Numbered from the stretch's first letter, positions 25,245-35,452 are shown. The stretch: 64,000 nucleotides of DNA from Inia geoffrensis (GCA_036417435.1 CM070904.1:46941908-47005907), one strand, 5' to 3'. A program made the numbers and translations. Notes: generated by a model from the letters alone, not told the origin.

Positions 25245-25432
25245 TTACTTCTATGTTGATAATTCTCAAATTGACCTAGTCAATCTTTATCCCCTTTGCT
25301 AAGCTTCATATTCAAATGTCCCAATGTCTATTGGACATTGCCACCTGAAAATGTCAATAGCATACCCAAACCAAACTCATGCTCCCTAGCATCTTCTTGT
25401 TGAGAACAAATTGAGTGAATAAAAAAATCCTA
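25245..25432 (+). repeat. L2 fragment, left part
   Basis: 'gtcccaatgtctattggaca' and 'caaaccaaactcatgctccc' match the order of an old LINE (L2-type) internal region. The element continues after the CHR SINE inserted at 25433, so both parts probably come from one insertion. Confidence 0.5.
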
Positions 25433-25641
25433 GGGCTTCCCTGGTGGGCGCAGTGGTTGAGAGTCCACCTGCCGATGCAGGGGACACGGGTTCGTGCACC
25501 GGTCCGGGAAGATCCCACATGCCGCCGAGCGGCTGGGCCCGTGAGCCATGGCCGCTGAGCCTGTGCGTCCGGAGCCTGTGCTCCGCAATGGGAGAGGCCA
25601 CAGCAGTGAGAGGCCCGCGTACCGCAAAAAAAAAAAAAAAA
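25433..25641 (+). repeat. CHR-2-type SINE (cetacean), full length
   Basis: A tRNA-derived SINE begins GGGCTTCCCTGGTGG, has an A-box-like region at GCGCAGTGGTTGAGAG, a B-box-like GGTTCGTGCACC, the 'cctgtgcgtccggagcctg' body and a terminal A run of about 17. Flanks repeat imperfectly (AATCCTAG before, GATTCCTAG after), suggesting a short target-site duplication. CHR SINEs are known from whales and hippos, and this body type is abundant in cetaceans. There is an extra G in the GGTGGGCGCAG region. Apparent 60-75 residue frames inside come from its GC-rich body and are not genes. Confidence 0.93.
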
Positions 25642-26122
25642 GATTCCTAGCCACTCTTTCTCAGGTGTCTAATACAAGACAACTATGTCAGCACATCAAC
25701 ATCCTTCTAGCTAGAAACAATAGTTTCACTTGATTCTCTTTTCCCTTTACCACCACTACTTTCATTACATTTTAAGGCCTCACATACTCAGCCTCTTCGC
25801 GTTTCTACAAAAACCACTTCGTTTCGGCCTTCATGGTGCCTTGAACTACAGCAATAGCTTCCTAAATAATTTGCTTATTCCTGCCTTTTCATTTCTCAAA
25901 TACTGTGTCCATTAAATACAGTCTGAATGGTATTATCTCCCCACTCAAACTTTTGATGGTTCTCTCTTGTCTAAAGAAGAATATTTAATCTCTCAGCATG
26001 GAAGTGAAGGCAGTCGACTTCCAAGCTAAGTTCTCACCACGTTTCATAACCCACCGTTGCACTAGCCATAAAGAGGCTGCTTGACAATAATCACACTTTC
26101 ATCCATTTCATATCTGTTTGCT
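25642..26122 (+). repeat. L2 fragment, middle part
   Basis: 'ttgaactacagcaatagctt', then 'cttttgatggttctctcttg', then 'cctaaataatttgcttattc' and 'gtgaaggcagtcgacttcc' match the L2 order in which 'tactgcaatagcctcctaac' precedes 'cttcagtggctccccattgc'. Heavily diverged. It continues the segment before the CHR SINE. Confidence 0.6.
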
Positions 26123-26306
26123 AGAAACCGTGGCTCTCAGCCTTTAGCATGCATGCATCAGAATCACCGGGAGGACTTGTTAAATCACAGATGGCCAGCT
26201 GCACCCCAGAGATTCTGATTCAGTAGGTCCGATATGGTTTGTTAATTTTCACTTCTAACAATGCCCTGTGTGATGCCAATATGGCTAGTCCTGAGGCCAC
26301 ATTTGT
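26123..26306 (+). mobile_element. MER5A-type hAT-Charlie element
   Basis: A non-autonomous DNA transposon remnant: 'gtggctctcagcctttagc' start, 'gcatcagaatcaccgggagg', 'gagattctgattcagtaggt', 'ttcacttctaacaatgccc', end 'tcctgaggccacatttg'. The ends are partly complementary, as expected of the family's terminal inverted repeats. It sits inside an L2. Confidence 0.8.
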
Positions 26307-26439
26307 ATGACCTAGAACATCCTTCCTCACCCATCTCAGTCCATCAGAATCCTATGAATCCCTTACTGCCATTGCCTTAGAGAAATTTCATCTGTCACCC
26401 TAGTCAGAATGAACCAGTTCATACTCTGTGCTGTGAGGG
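26307..26439 (+). repeat. Probable L2 fragment
   Basis: 'agaacatccttcctcaccca' and the pyrimidine-rich text after it look like the L2 section that normally follows the parts seen upstream. It is assigned mainly by collinearity. Confidence 0.35.
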
Positions 26440-26650
26440 ACTAAGGGCTCTGAAGGCTTGGAGCCAGATTGACTGGACTCTAGCTAAATACCTGAGTGAA
26501 CTTGGACAAATTACTTAAGCTCTGGACCCATCTCCTTATCAGTAAAACTGAACAAATAGCACCTATAGCATGTGTTAATGTGAAGGTAAAATAACTTAAT
26601 ACACGTGAAGCACTTAAAATAGTGTCTGAGAAGGGCTCAAATATATTATG
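26440..26650 (+). repeat. MIR SINE
   Basis: 'ggcttggagccagattgact', 'gtgaacttggacaaattact', 'cttatcagtaaaactgaac', 'atagcacctatagcatgtg' and 'tacacgtgaagcacttaaaa' follow the forward MIR consensus order over nearly its whole length. Confidence 0.85.
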
Positions 26651-26664
26651 TTTAGTAGTTCATA

Positions 26665-26820
26665 CCTTTAATCTAACACTCCACTTAGCCATGTAATGAC
26701 GTTTGGCGTTTGCAGACCAAAGTCCTTTATTAAATGTTAAGTTCCCTGAAAAAAAGACCACATCTCCATGAATCCCCAGAAACATAGCCCCAGGCTTAGC
26801 ACTTTACAGAAATCAAGTAC
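26665..26820 (+). repeat. L2 3' end
   Basis: 'ttaaatgttaagttccctg', 'gaccacatctccatgaatcc' and 'ccaggcttagcactttacag' match the L2 tail ('gtaagctccatgagggcagg', 'cagcgcctagcacagtgcc'). Together with the three parts upstream it looks like one L2 broken by later insertions. Confidence 0.5.
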
Positions 26821-27619
26821 AAAATTTTTTTAATTAAATTGAAATTCAGAAAAGATTGCAAAGGGATCTTACGTAAGTAAAAATCTTCTAAACAATAAAT
26901 AAACCATCCATTTCTTTTTCCCTCATCATAAAGATGAATAAAGATGAGGTCAATTATTAATAATACATTGAAAGTAGGTTTGCCTTTTCCTTTGAGTTTT
27001 CTAAACTCTATAATTAAAACGGCTTCAAATTGAAAGATTGTAAAGAAGGAATTAATCTTATTGGTAAGTAAAAAGCAAATCCCATGATTGATGATAGGTA
27101 TGACCTGTTAGCAATAGTTACGCTTTTATACTTTCTTTTCTTACAATCAGCGTGTGGAGACCAGCATAATCCAATTAATTGTAATTCCCTTTTGTAGAGT
27201 CGGTAAAGCAGCGCATGATACTGAAACACCATTGAAGTCTTATCTCTGGTCATATAATCCAAACGGATTCTCACTTTCCAACCACCAGCAGATCTTTATA
27301 AACTTCAGGAAAATAGAATATTTTGACTTCCTCGAACTTATGATAAATGTGATACACAATAATTGTCTCTGAACTTTAATCCTTTGTACATGCCTAACCA
27401 TCACTTCTCTAGTCTTTCTCCGCTGTGCAATGGTTTCACGAATACACCTGAGTTTTTCTCTCTTATTTCCTGACTTCCTTTAAAATATTGTTTTTCCACA
27501 GTAAATATGCAGTATTTTAACACAACAGAGCCTCTCAGCTGAGCTCCTTGCTCCTGGTACCTCTTGGACACACCACCTCTCGTCCATATACTCACTCTGA
27601 TCCATCCTGCTCACTCCTG

Positions 27620-28294
27620 CCAGTGCACAGGAACAATTATAAAAATATGCTGAATTAAAAGTTACGTGAATGTGACCTCTCTCACAGGCACAAAATATCT
27701 TATTGTACAAACTTAATGCCTTTTCCATCTTAACTAAAGCACTTACCAAGCACGGTGGCCGTAAGTTCAGCAGTTTGAGGTACAACAGCAAGACTAGCAT
27801 GAATTTATTTTTCCTTTTTTCACAATTTCACTAATAGAGGGTCCATTCTTACCACAGACCTTAGTAACTTCAGCATACAACTCTTTTTCTTTCCTTAGTA
27901 AGTCTAGAACTTTTACCTTTTCACTTAGAGGAAGCACTTTACGGCTTCTCTTTGGCAGATCCGAATTGCCAACATCACCACTCTTGTGCTTCGGGGCCAG
28001 TATTAAGTAAAATAAGGGTAACTTGAAGACAAGCACTGTGATATCGTGACAGTCAATCTGATAATCGAGATGGCTACTAGGTGACTAACGGAGGCTACTC
28101 TAGACAAAGGGAAGATTCAGGTCCCGGGGGGACCAAGCAGCACTGCGTGAGATTTCATCAAGCTACTCAGAATGACTGGTAACTTCAAATTTATGAACTA
28201 TTTATCTCTAAAATTTATCACTTGGTATTTTCAGACTGTGGTTGACTGCGGGTAGCTGCAGAAAGCGGGAACCAAGGATGAAAGGAGACTGCTG
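27620..28294 (-). mobile_element. TcMar-Tigger DNA transposon, internally deleted
   Basis: Read on the minus strand, the 5' terminus starts at 28294 (CAGCAGTCTCC) next to TA. It is followed by the Tigger leader 'ctacccgcagtcaacc', the first part of the transposase (from 28000), then a jump to a 3' non-coding portion 'gaggtcacattcacgtaac'. The 3' terminal inverted repeat was not found. The arrangement is a deletion derivative: the transposase N-terminus is joined almost directly to the 3' region, as in many Tigger-derived short elements. Family placement is from memory of the mammalian Tigger/TIGD1 group. Confidence 0.8.
27733..28000 (-). pseudogene. Tigger transposase N-terminal remnant
   Basis: The minus-strand translation contains SRKVLPLSEKVKVLDLLRKE followed by a YAEV-type helix and KNGPSISEIVKK. 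This is the CENP-B-like helix-turn-helix DNA-binding start of Tigger-class transposases. The expected start codon reads CTG at 28000-27998. A frame change occurs near 27800, after which PQTAELTATV and KMEKALSLY continue the family order in other frames, with a stop between them. The DDE catalytic domain is absent. It is a dead fossil. Confidence 0.8.
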
Positions 28295-28539
28295 TAGTTA
28301 AATTATTTAGGGTGTGCCTCAGGAGTCATGGGATTACCAGGCTAGGATGAGTAACATAGTTAACAAGATCTGAAATGAAGCAGAATGTAGGCCAGGGTGA
28401 AGATTAGCAGCATAGACATGGGTGACATCAGGAACAAGAGGCAGAGACCTAGGAGTTAGTGCCACAGATTTGTTTCATGTTAGATTGGAAGAGAAGAAAA
28501 GCAAGGAGAAGAGCACCTGGCCGAAGAAGACTGTATCTT

Positions 28540-28669
28540 TCCATTTACATCACTCTTCCATTTACATCACTTTTCCATTTACATCACTCCTCCATTTACA
28601 TCACTCTTCCATTTACATCACTCCTCCATTTACATCACTCCTCCATTTACATCACTCCTCCATTTACAG
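28540..28669 (+). repeat. 17-bp minisatellite, about 7.6 copies
   Basis: Seven full tandem copies of TCCATTTACATCACTCC and a partial eighth are present. Units differ only at the last three positions (TCT, TTT or CCT-type variants). Unit starts are 28540, 28557, 28574, 28591, 28608, 28625, 28642 and 28659. Because 17 is not a multiple of 3, the three forward frames share one 17-residue peptide period, so frames of 78 and 86 residues through it are artefacts. No function is evident. The array is likely polymorphic. Confidence 0.97.
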
Positions 28670-28892
28670 CTTCCTCCACTGACTTTCTTGCGTGAGAACA
28701 TGTGTGGTGAAGTTAGCCTAAGTACATCTCTGCTCTACAGAGAGGGGAGAGGCTCATATGGGCCAGAACTGCCTAGGCTGCTTGGAAATGTGTTTGCTAC
28801 TAACAGGTCACCTGAGACCATAGCGAATGATGTCTTCCTATTTTTCTACAAGAGGAACTGTAGGTAACTCTCAGACTTGGAAGTTTATATAG

Positions 28893-28912
28893 TTATCATC
28901 ATCATCATCATC
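28893..28912 (+). repeat. (ATC)n short microsatellite
   Basis: Six to seven tandem ATC trinucleotides are uninterrupted. Nothing else is notable. Confidence 0.85.
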
Positions 28913-29429
28913 TTTATTTAAAAGGTACTTATTAAGCAACTAATTGAGCATGTCTGTGTACTAATGAAGCAAATATAAATTAAAGGGGCAAAAAAAATTA
29001 AAATAAATAAATAAAATTTAGAAAATAAAATTAAAGGGGGTAGCTCCTTCCCTAGAGACAGCACAATCCTAGTAGTGATGTTAGAGAACTTAAGAACTGT
29101 CAGACTTTAAGAGATTATATACCATTTTTTAGATATATTTCATCCTCATTTATAACTGCCTTCCCACCCATACCTCTTGCACTTAGCAAATCTGACATCT
29201 TATAGGTGTTTTATTTTTTAATGAGTGAATATATTAATTTATTTGACTGATGGGTTTGTTTCACTTTACACTATAAATGTATTGCTGAAATTGACATAAA
29301 TGATGGAATTCCATTCGTTTCATTTTCAGCATGCTCAGTCCTTTTTCTTTTATTTGACTTCGTTCCCATTTAGATTTTTATGTCATCAGAAGACAGTCAT
29401 TGTTATTGGGTTTATTTTTTGTTTGTAGT

Positions 29430-29667
29430 TACAGTTGACCCTTGAGCAATTCAAGGAGTAGGTGCGGCAGACCCTCCATGCAGTTGAAAATCGGAGTATA
29501 ATTTATAATCCACCCTCCATATATGCAATTCCTCTGTAACTGCGGTTCTGCATCCACTGATTCAACCAACCACGGGTCGTGTAGCACTGTAGTATTCACT
29601 ACTGAAAAAATCTGTGTATAAGTAAACCCTTGCAGTTCAAACCCAGGTTGTTTAAGGATCAACTGTA
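29430..29667. mobile_element. Short Tigger-type (MER2-like) DNA element
   Basis: The element starts TACAGTTGACCCTTGAGCAA at 29430. It ends with the complement, whose reverse reads TACAGTTGATCCTTAAACAA, giving terminal inverted repeats with about three mismatches in 20 and the TA target duplication of Tc1/mariner elements. Internal phrases such as 'gcagttgaaaatcggagt' and 'ctgattcaaccaaccacggg' fit the same family. It is non-autonomous at about 236 bp and encodes no transposase. Confidence 0.85.
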
Positions 29668-29944
29668 TTATTGTTATATATTTATTAAACATCAACTGTT
29701 TTAAATATTCACTTTTCTTTATCAGAAGTTACATCTCTCACAAGTCTCTCTTATGTTTAACAAAGACTTTATACATATTTTTAGCCTGTATCTTTCCTCA
29801 TTTTACTCTCTGTTATGTATTTTTTCAACTATACAGTCAAAGGCACGATTTATTCATGGGCATCTGAGAAGAGTTACAGGCAGTAATGAATATATATTCC
29901 CAATCAACCATAGTTTCTCAAATATTGTGATGGTAACATAAATT

Positions 29945-30272
29945 GGTTCACTGGCTATGAGGATAACTTGGCAAGGTCTATCAATAGTTTACAATATACA
30001 CACAACTTTTCACCTAGAAATTCCAGGTCTAGGAATTTGTTCTACTCACACAGATACATACTTAGATATAAATGATCTAAGTGCAAGATTATTCACATTA
30101 GCACTATGAAAAATATTTGACATTTGGAAACTGGTCAGTTATTGTACATCCATTAAAGTAAATATGCAGCTGTAAAAAAAGAAAGAGAATACCCTCTGTG
30201 TCCCAATTTTGAATAATCTCTATGATATATAGTCAAGTGAAAAGAATCCAATGCAGAACAGTGCATAGATAT
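29945..30272 (+). repeat. Old L1 (L1M-type) 3' region, part 1
   Basis: Phrases in L1 3'-end order: 'aacttggcaaggtctatcaa', 'cacctagaaattccaggtct', 'aggaatttgttctactcaca', 'gattattcacattagcac', 'atgcagctgtaaaaaaagaa', 'gatatatagtcaagtgaaaa'. It is interrupted at 30273-30822 by a younger L1 and a CHR SINE and resumes at about 30823. Confidence 0.8.
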
Positions 30273-30584
30273 CACTGTTAGTGTTTGGGGTTTTTTTTAA
30301 CATCTTTATTGGAGTATAATTGCTTTACAATGGTGTGTCAGTTTCTGCTGTATAACAAAGTGAATCAGCTATACGTATATACATATATCCCCATGTCCCC
30401 TCCCTCTTGCGTCTCCCTCACACCCTCCCTATCCCACCCCTCTAGGTGGTCACAAAGCACGGAGCTGATCTCCCTGTGCTATGCGGCTGCTTCCCACTAG
30501 CTATCTGTTTTACGTTTGGTAATGTATATAAGTCCATGCCACTCTCTCACTTTGTCCCAGCTTACCTACCCACTGTTAGTGTTT
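30273..30584 (-). repeat. Younger L1 insertion, 5'-truncated, with 14-bp target duplication
   Basis: A minus-strand L1 3' end lies at 30287-30570. The + strand starts with an eight-T run (30291-30298), the reversed poly-A tail, then 'catctttattggagtataat'. It runs through 'gtgaatcagctatacgtata', 'catgtcccctccctcttgcg', 'agcacggagctgatctccct' and 'tttacgtttggtaatgtata'. An exact 14-bp duplication CACTGTTAGTGTTT flanks it at 30273-30286 and 30571-30584. It is heavily 5'-truncated at about 284 bp with no coding part. The perfect duplication and low degradation argue it is much younger than the L1 it landed in. Confidence 0.92.
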
Positions 30585-30590
30585 TTTTAA

Positions 30591-30822
30591 AAAGTGGTAG
30601 TTGAGGGCTTCCCTGGTGGCGCAGTGGTTGAGAGTCCGCCTGCCGATGCAGGGGACACGGGTTCGTGCCCCGATCCGGGAAGATCCCACGTGCCGCGGAG
30701 TGGCTGGGCCCGTGCTCCATGGCCGCTGAGCCTGTGCGTCCGGAGCCTGTGCTCCGCGACGGGAGAGGCCACAACAGTGAGAGGCCCGTGTACCGCCAAA
30801 AAAAAAAAAGTAGTAGTTGAGG
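30591..30822 (+). repeat. CHR-2-type SINE with 16-bp target duplication
   Basis: The SINE body is 30605-30809, starting GGGCTTCCCTGGTGGCGCAG with a B-box-like GGTTCGTGCCCC and an A tail. The flanks AAAGTGGTAGTTGAGG (30591-30606) and AAAGTAGTAGTTGAGG (30807-30822) match at 15 of 16 positions. The TTTTTTTAAAA site next to the L1 duplication is a typical L1-endonuclease-like target. Antisense frames of 92-100 residues inside the body are artefacts. Confidence 0.95.
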
Positions 30823-31010
30823 ATAATGTTGCTTGAGTATAGAAAACATCTTTGAAAGGATACATGGGAAATTGACAATATAGGTTTTCTGTAGAGGTGT
30901 AAACTAGGTAGCTAAGGATAGACTAGAAAGAGACTTTTGCCGTATACTCATGTATGTTGAACTTCGTGTAAATATATTATTTCAAAATAAAATAAGTAAG
31001 TGTTCAAAAA
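30823..31010 (+). repeat. Old L1 (L1M-type) 3' end, part 2
   Basis: It continues part 1: 'gactagaaagagacttttgc', 'cgtatactcatgtatgttga', 'aaatatattatttcaaaata', then an A-rich end. This is the usual end of an L1M 3' UTR (weak 'agactttttactgtatacc' similarity and 'aaaataaataa' tail). Confidence 0.75.
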
Positions 31011-31984
31011 ACAATAAGCAGCACACACTTCATATTAAACAATTGTAGGTTTTTGAGTATCATCTTATTAGATGTTTTGACAATTTTTATCAACTAGTTT
31101 TTATAGCTACTTTGCAATAAAAACAACCCTCATTGTGAATTATTTGTATGAATTATGATTCTTCAAAGTCATGGTAGAAAGGAACACAAGAGTAATTTTG
31201 TGCTCCATAATTGGAGGCCTCTGGTGTCAGACAGGCAGACTCTCTTCTGAGGTGGGAAAAAAAAAATCTCTAAAACTTTTCATTCACAAAGAAAAAACCA
31301 AAAACAGTTATTGATAATAGGTAGGTCCATTAAAGAATCTATGTCACTATTCTGGGCTTGGAATATTGTATAGATGCAGAATTAAGAGGATAGTGTTATC
31401 GTGTGGTTTCACAAAGAAAGTTTTGCATAGATCTCTAGCTATCCTAATTTAATGCAAGTAGTTGTAAAATTTATAAATCTTTCACTCTTATTGTATGTAC
31501 CTTTGCAGAGTTCTGGCTATATTCTTGTGATATGAAGTAGAAAATTTACTCAACTACTACCATGGATCAATTCATAAAGATAACTTATATGAAAAAATAT
31601 TATCCTCAATAATTGCTAAAAATCATCTCTTCGTTTTGGTTATCTTTAAGTGACAACTAATTTTTGTCCTATCCATGTGTAAAATGGTTTCAAGAAATAA
31701 GAGTAGCACTGTCTTACTCTATCCATTTTGTTTCTACTTTATTGATTTTTGTCATCCTTTTATTTCTATTTTTCTGACAGAATATTTCCAGACAAGAGAC
31801 TTCTAAATTAGTAAAAAGCCCCGTCTTTTTCCTGCTAAATAATACCGTTGCTAACCCCACGTACACCAACAGTGTAGTAAAAGGAATAGTTTAAGCCAGA
31901 AAGTATATTAAATTCTGGAAATATTTGCCAAAGTCTGGCTGACAAAGAAGATAATGTCCAAATACATTTTCTAATAATGTTATA
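31011..31984. other. Unique AT-rich intronic sequence
   Basis: No gene or named repeat recognised. An eight-A run occurs near 31259-31266. Confidence 0.45.
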
Positions 31985-32100
31985 ACAAACCTGTGCTAGA
32001 ACTTTTACGTATATTACTTCACTGAATTCTCACACAAAATTAGGAGGGAGAGATGCCAGTTTTCATTAGACAAGTGAGGAAACAATACATTAAGTAATTC
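31985..32100 (-). repeat. MIR SINE fragment (reverse)
   Basis: 'atattacttcactgaattct', 'cacacaaaattaggaggg', 'ccagttttcattagacaagt' and 'gaggaaacaatac' follow the reverse-complement MIR order. Diverged. Confidence 0.65.
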
Positions 32101-33855
32101 TATATATGTGCATATACCTACAATAGACGTGTTATCTGTATATGGGTATTTATAGGACTTAGTTATGTTTATTTCCTAGATATCATTATGAGATATGTTT
32201 TGATCTGACCTTCCGCTTGGTATTTACAAATGTAATATAACTTGGAGAGAACAAATAGCAATAGTGTTGAAACTTAGAGCCGATAACAAAGAAAACTTTC
32301 AAAACTGACTCTGTTGAAATTTAATCCTACGGATTCTCTACCCTTTGGAGTATGTAATGTATGAAATCATCCATGGAATTCAAGTAAATTCAGAATCTGT
32401 TTGGAGAAGACAGTCAAATAAAACGAACCATTGTGTATAGTGTCTGCAGAGCACAAAAAGCCTTTGACTGCATGGAATTAAGAGCAGTGTTGGAAGCTCT
32501 GAGTAAGAAAGTAATTAAAGAAATATATATTGGTATCATGAAATGCATCCTTTTTAATATTTATGATCCTAGCAAATAAAGTCAATTCATTTTTGTCATT
32601 GTTGTTGTTGTGGTTGTTAGAGTCTGAACAGGGCTACCTCTCCTCAGATGCCTAGACAAAAAAACCTAGAAGCCTGGAGAGAAGCATAATGTCAGTAACA
32701 TCATTTTATAAGATGGCATTATACATGGAGTTATGATGATGGGGAGATGTTTTATGTTATGCCGTTATAAATTAAAAATGCACAAGGCAATGACACATTT
32801 GTTATACTTTCCATCTGTGGCGCTTGCTTCACAAATTTCCGTTGTACCTAGTTATTATGTTATTATTTACATTCAGATGAAATCTGAGGAAAAATAAAAA
32901 TAAGACATACTCATTCCTGACTCAGTTCCTGTATTGGATGTAGTAGAAGGCTGCTTCACCACCTTCAAAGAGAGCAATGAAAGATATTTCATATTAGCCT
33001 GTGACATTATTTGCATGCCTTGGGCTTCTTAAGTGATTTCCAAAGAAATGTGCACAGCATGAAGTCCATAGAAAGCAAGCTAACATGGCATGCCAAAATA
33101 TCCCAGTGGATTTAAGAAATAAAAGCTTTTATGAATAAGGTTTTAGTATCTTAGAGAATTTCTGCTTGTTTTCTTGGTTCCTCCCTCTTCCCTACTGCAA
33201 GGGGGCCACACAAAACTGGATTTGGTAGACCAGGTGGCAAAAGTGCCCATTCTCTGCATAGGTCAAACCATCTCCTCTTACAGTAAAGTAACCATTTTCA
33301 AATGTAAGCATCCTAATAGCTTCCTGGAGGTTACTGTGATGAATTGTAAGGAATACATCTCTTTGGTTTTGGAATATGAAGTTTCATATTTAAAACCACT
33401 TTCCTCCTTCTTTGATAGATACCATGGCCATAGAGAGTTGATTTGGCTTGTGTTGAGTTTTCCTGAGAACGCCTTAAATGTTCCCTAGTATTTCATGTCT
33501 TGGGCTATAGCAGCAATGAAATATTTCTACTCTTGAAGTAGTAGCTAGAAAAAACAGTGAGTAAGAAAATAGCAATCATGATTTTATTCTTTGTCTGGGA
33601 GCCATGCAAGAGAGTATCCTGCATGTTTATAGATCAAGTAATTAGAAATAGCTAGGTTGATCTTGAATAGGCAAGCAATTATTCAACTTATTCCACCTTC
33701 AAACCCTTTCTCAGAATCTAGATAATTATTTTTATTTGATTTGAATTACCTAAACAGCTCTTTCTGTTGTCTATAATATTTCATAAGTGTGGCATAGCCC
33801 ATGTGTTGAGAAAATGTCTAGATATGATCTAGGAACATGACATCTTTGGGCATCA
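32101..33855. other. Unique intronic sequence
   Basis: No confident repeat. A short TTG run (about 32600-32615) is present. A 104-residue + frame at 33174-33488 has no recognised motif and lies in ordinary intron, so it is probably chance. Confidence 0.45.
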
Positions 33856-33856
33856 T

Positions 33857-34262
33857 ATTCGTTTTCTAGGGCTGCCATACAAAGTTTCACAGACTAGGGG
33901 GGATGGGGGTGTGGGGGATTAAACAACAGAAATGTATTTCCTCTCGGTTCCAGAGGCTAGAAGACCAGGATCAAGGTGTTGGCAAGGTTGCTTTCTTCTG
34001 AGGCCTCTCTCCTTAGCATATGGATGCGTGTCTTCTTCCTGTCTTCACGTGGTCTTCGTTCTGTGCATGTCTGTGTCCTAATCTCCTCTTCTTATAAAGA
34101 CACCAGTCATATTGGAATAAGGCCATCCATATCACCTCATTTTACCTTAATTACCTCTTTAAAGGCTCTATCTCCAAATACAGTGACATGATGGGGTACA
34201 GGGCGTTGAGACTACAAATTATTCACGTGGGTGGGGGGACACAAGTCAGCCCATAAGAAACA
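33857..34262 (-). repeat. MLT1-type MaLR solo LTR (reverse)
   Basis: An old ERVL-MaLR long terminal repeat is read in reverse: 'ttttctagggctgccataca', 'aacagaaatgtatttcct', 'gaggcctctctccttagc', 'atctcctcttcttataaaga', 'acctctttaaaggctctatc', 'tccaaatacagtgacatgat' and end 'acacaagtcagcccataag'. A G-rich expansion sits near 33897-33918. No internal retroviral genes accompany it, so it is a solo LTR fossil. Confidence 0.88.
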
Positions 34263-34439
34263 TAAAGCACTTTTGGGGGGTGAATTTGTCCCTGCTTGTC
34301 ATTAAGGTCAAAAGAGTATTATTCTAGGGGACAGAAGTAAGATGTAAAATGTCTAGAACCTAATTTACTTTCACCTGAGTAGTATTTCTGAGCACCTGGT
34401 AAAGCCCTCTCCTTTGAGGAATATAAAGCAGCCTCAACA

Positions 34440-34535
34440 GCTGTAGCTTTGAAAGGCACAAAATACAGTTCCTGGTATGTAGTCTCCATTCAATCTATGT
34501 TTGCTTAATAAAAACTAAGTGAACAAACAGATTAA
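34440..34535 (+). repeat. L2 3' end
   Basis: 'aggcacaaaatacagttcct', 'ggtatgtagtctccattcaa' and 'tctatgtttgcttaataaaa' match the L2 tail ('gcacagtgcctggcacatag', 'gtgctcaataaatgtttgct'). Old. Confidence 0.6.
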
Positions 34536-35452
34536 CTGGTCAACCAGCCTAGTTTTCAAAGGTATTGTCCTCACTGAAGTCTCATGTTGTACCCAAGGTG
34601 TTATAGGAGGGGCTTTAGCGAGTGCAGCGTGGAAAGAGGATGCTCTGGGCACGGGGTTTATATCACCGTGTTTGAGAATTTGGAACCTCTCTAATCCACC
34701 AGAAATCAGATTGAACTGTCACTTTAAGGAGGCAGCACAACAAGAAAGGTCGAGCTAGTCAAATGATTCAACCAACTTCCTTTTGATCCACTCCTTTAAA
34801 TGCTAAACTCAAAATCACCTATATCCTTATAGATAAACAGTATGTTTTATCCACTTTTATATCTACCAGTTTGATTTTATGGACAAACATATTATTATTT
34901 TTCGGATCAATAGTCTCTCTGGCATCTCTTTCATTCATGATGTGACTTTCATGTACCCAGCAGGGCTTTCAGATAAGGTTTCCAAGTGGTCATCTGCGCT
35001 GGAAGCAGATACCACATCCTTTATGAGAGTTTCATGATGTAATAGGTTCTTGTCATTATATTAATGAAATCAGAGCTATTCTCTCCATATCCTGTGAAAG
35101 TTGGGCTGTCTTTTCCTCTTTATTTTTTACTACAACAGTAAAATAAAAGTTAGTAAAGGGCTTTAAAAACTACAAGGTAAAAATGTACTTGTTTTTCAAT
35201 ACACAAAGAAGTTCCTCTTTATTCTTATATAACTATTCTATTCTGGATAGTCCAAGTTTATCTTCAGCAGCATTTCAACCAATACTAGGTTAACAGAGTG
35301 AGTTTAGTTAAAGTCAGTCTTGATATTGCAACTTCTGGTTACCCCAGTCTATAGAGCAATATATAATACAAGAGGAAAGTGGTGATTAAGCTATTAGTGA
35401 TATTTAAATGTGCCTTTTTCCATGGAAATTACCATGACCTACTGTGGCTATC
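34536..35452. other. Unique intronic sequence
   Basis: No gene or clear repeat. A 79-residue + frame (34519-34758) begins partly in the L2 tail and shows no motif. Confidence 0.4.

Noticed and set aside
25386..25733. Several overlapping 60-75 residue frames on both strands
   Set aside because: All lie in the GC-rich CHR SINE body. Near-identical frames recur at the other CHR copies (30.6, 35.5, 47.5, 59.5 kb).
28540..28669. CRISPR-like array
   Set aside because: Units are directly abutting 17-mers with no spacers, in a mammalian genome.
28422..28695. Repetitive HLHHSSIYIT-type protein, 78-86 residues
   Set aside because: It is the translation of a 17-bp tandem repeat. The same period appears in every forward frame.
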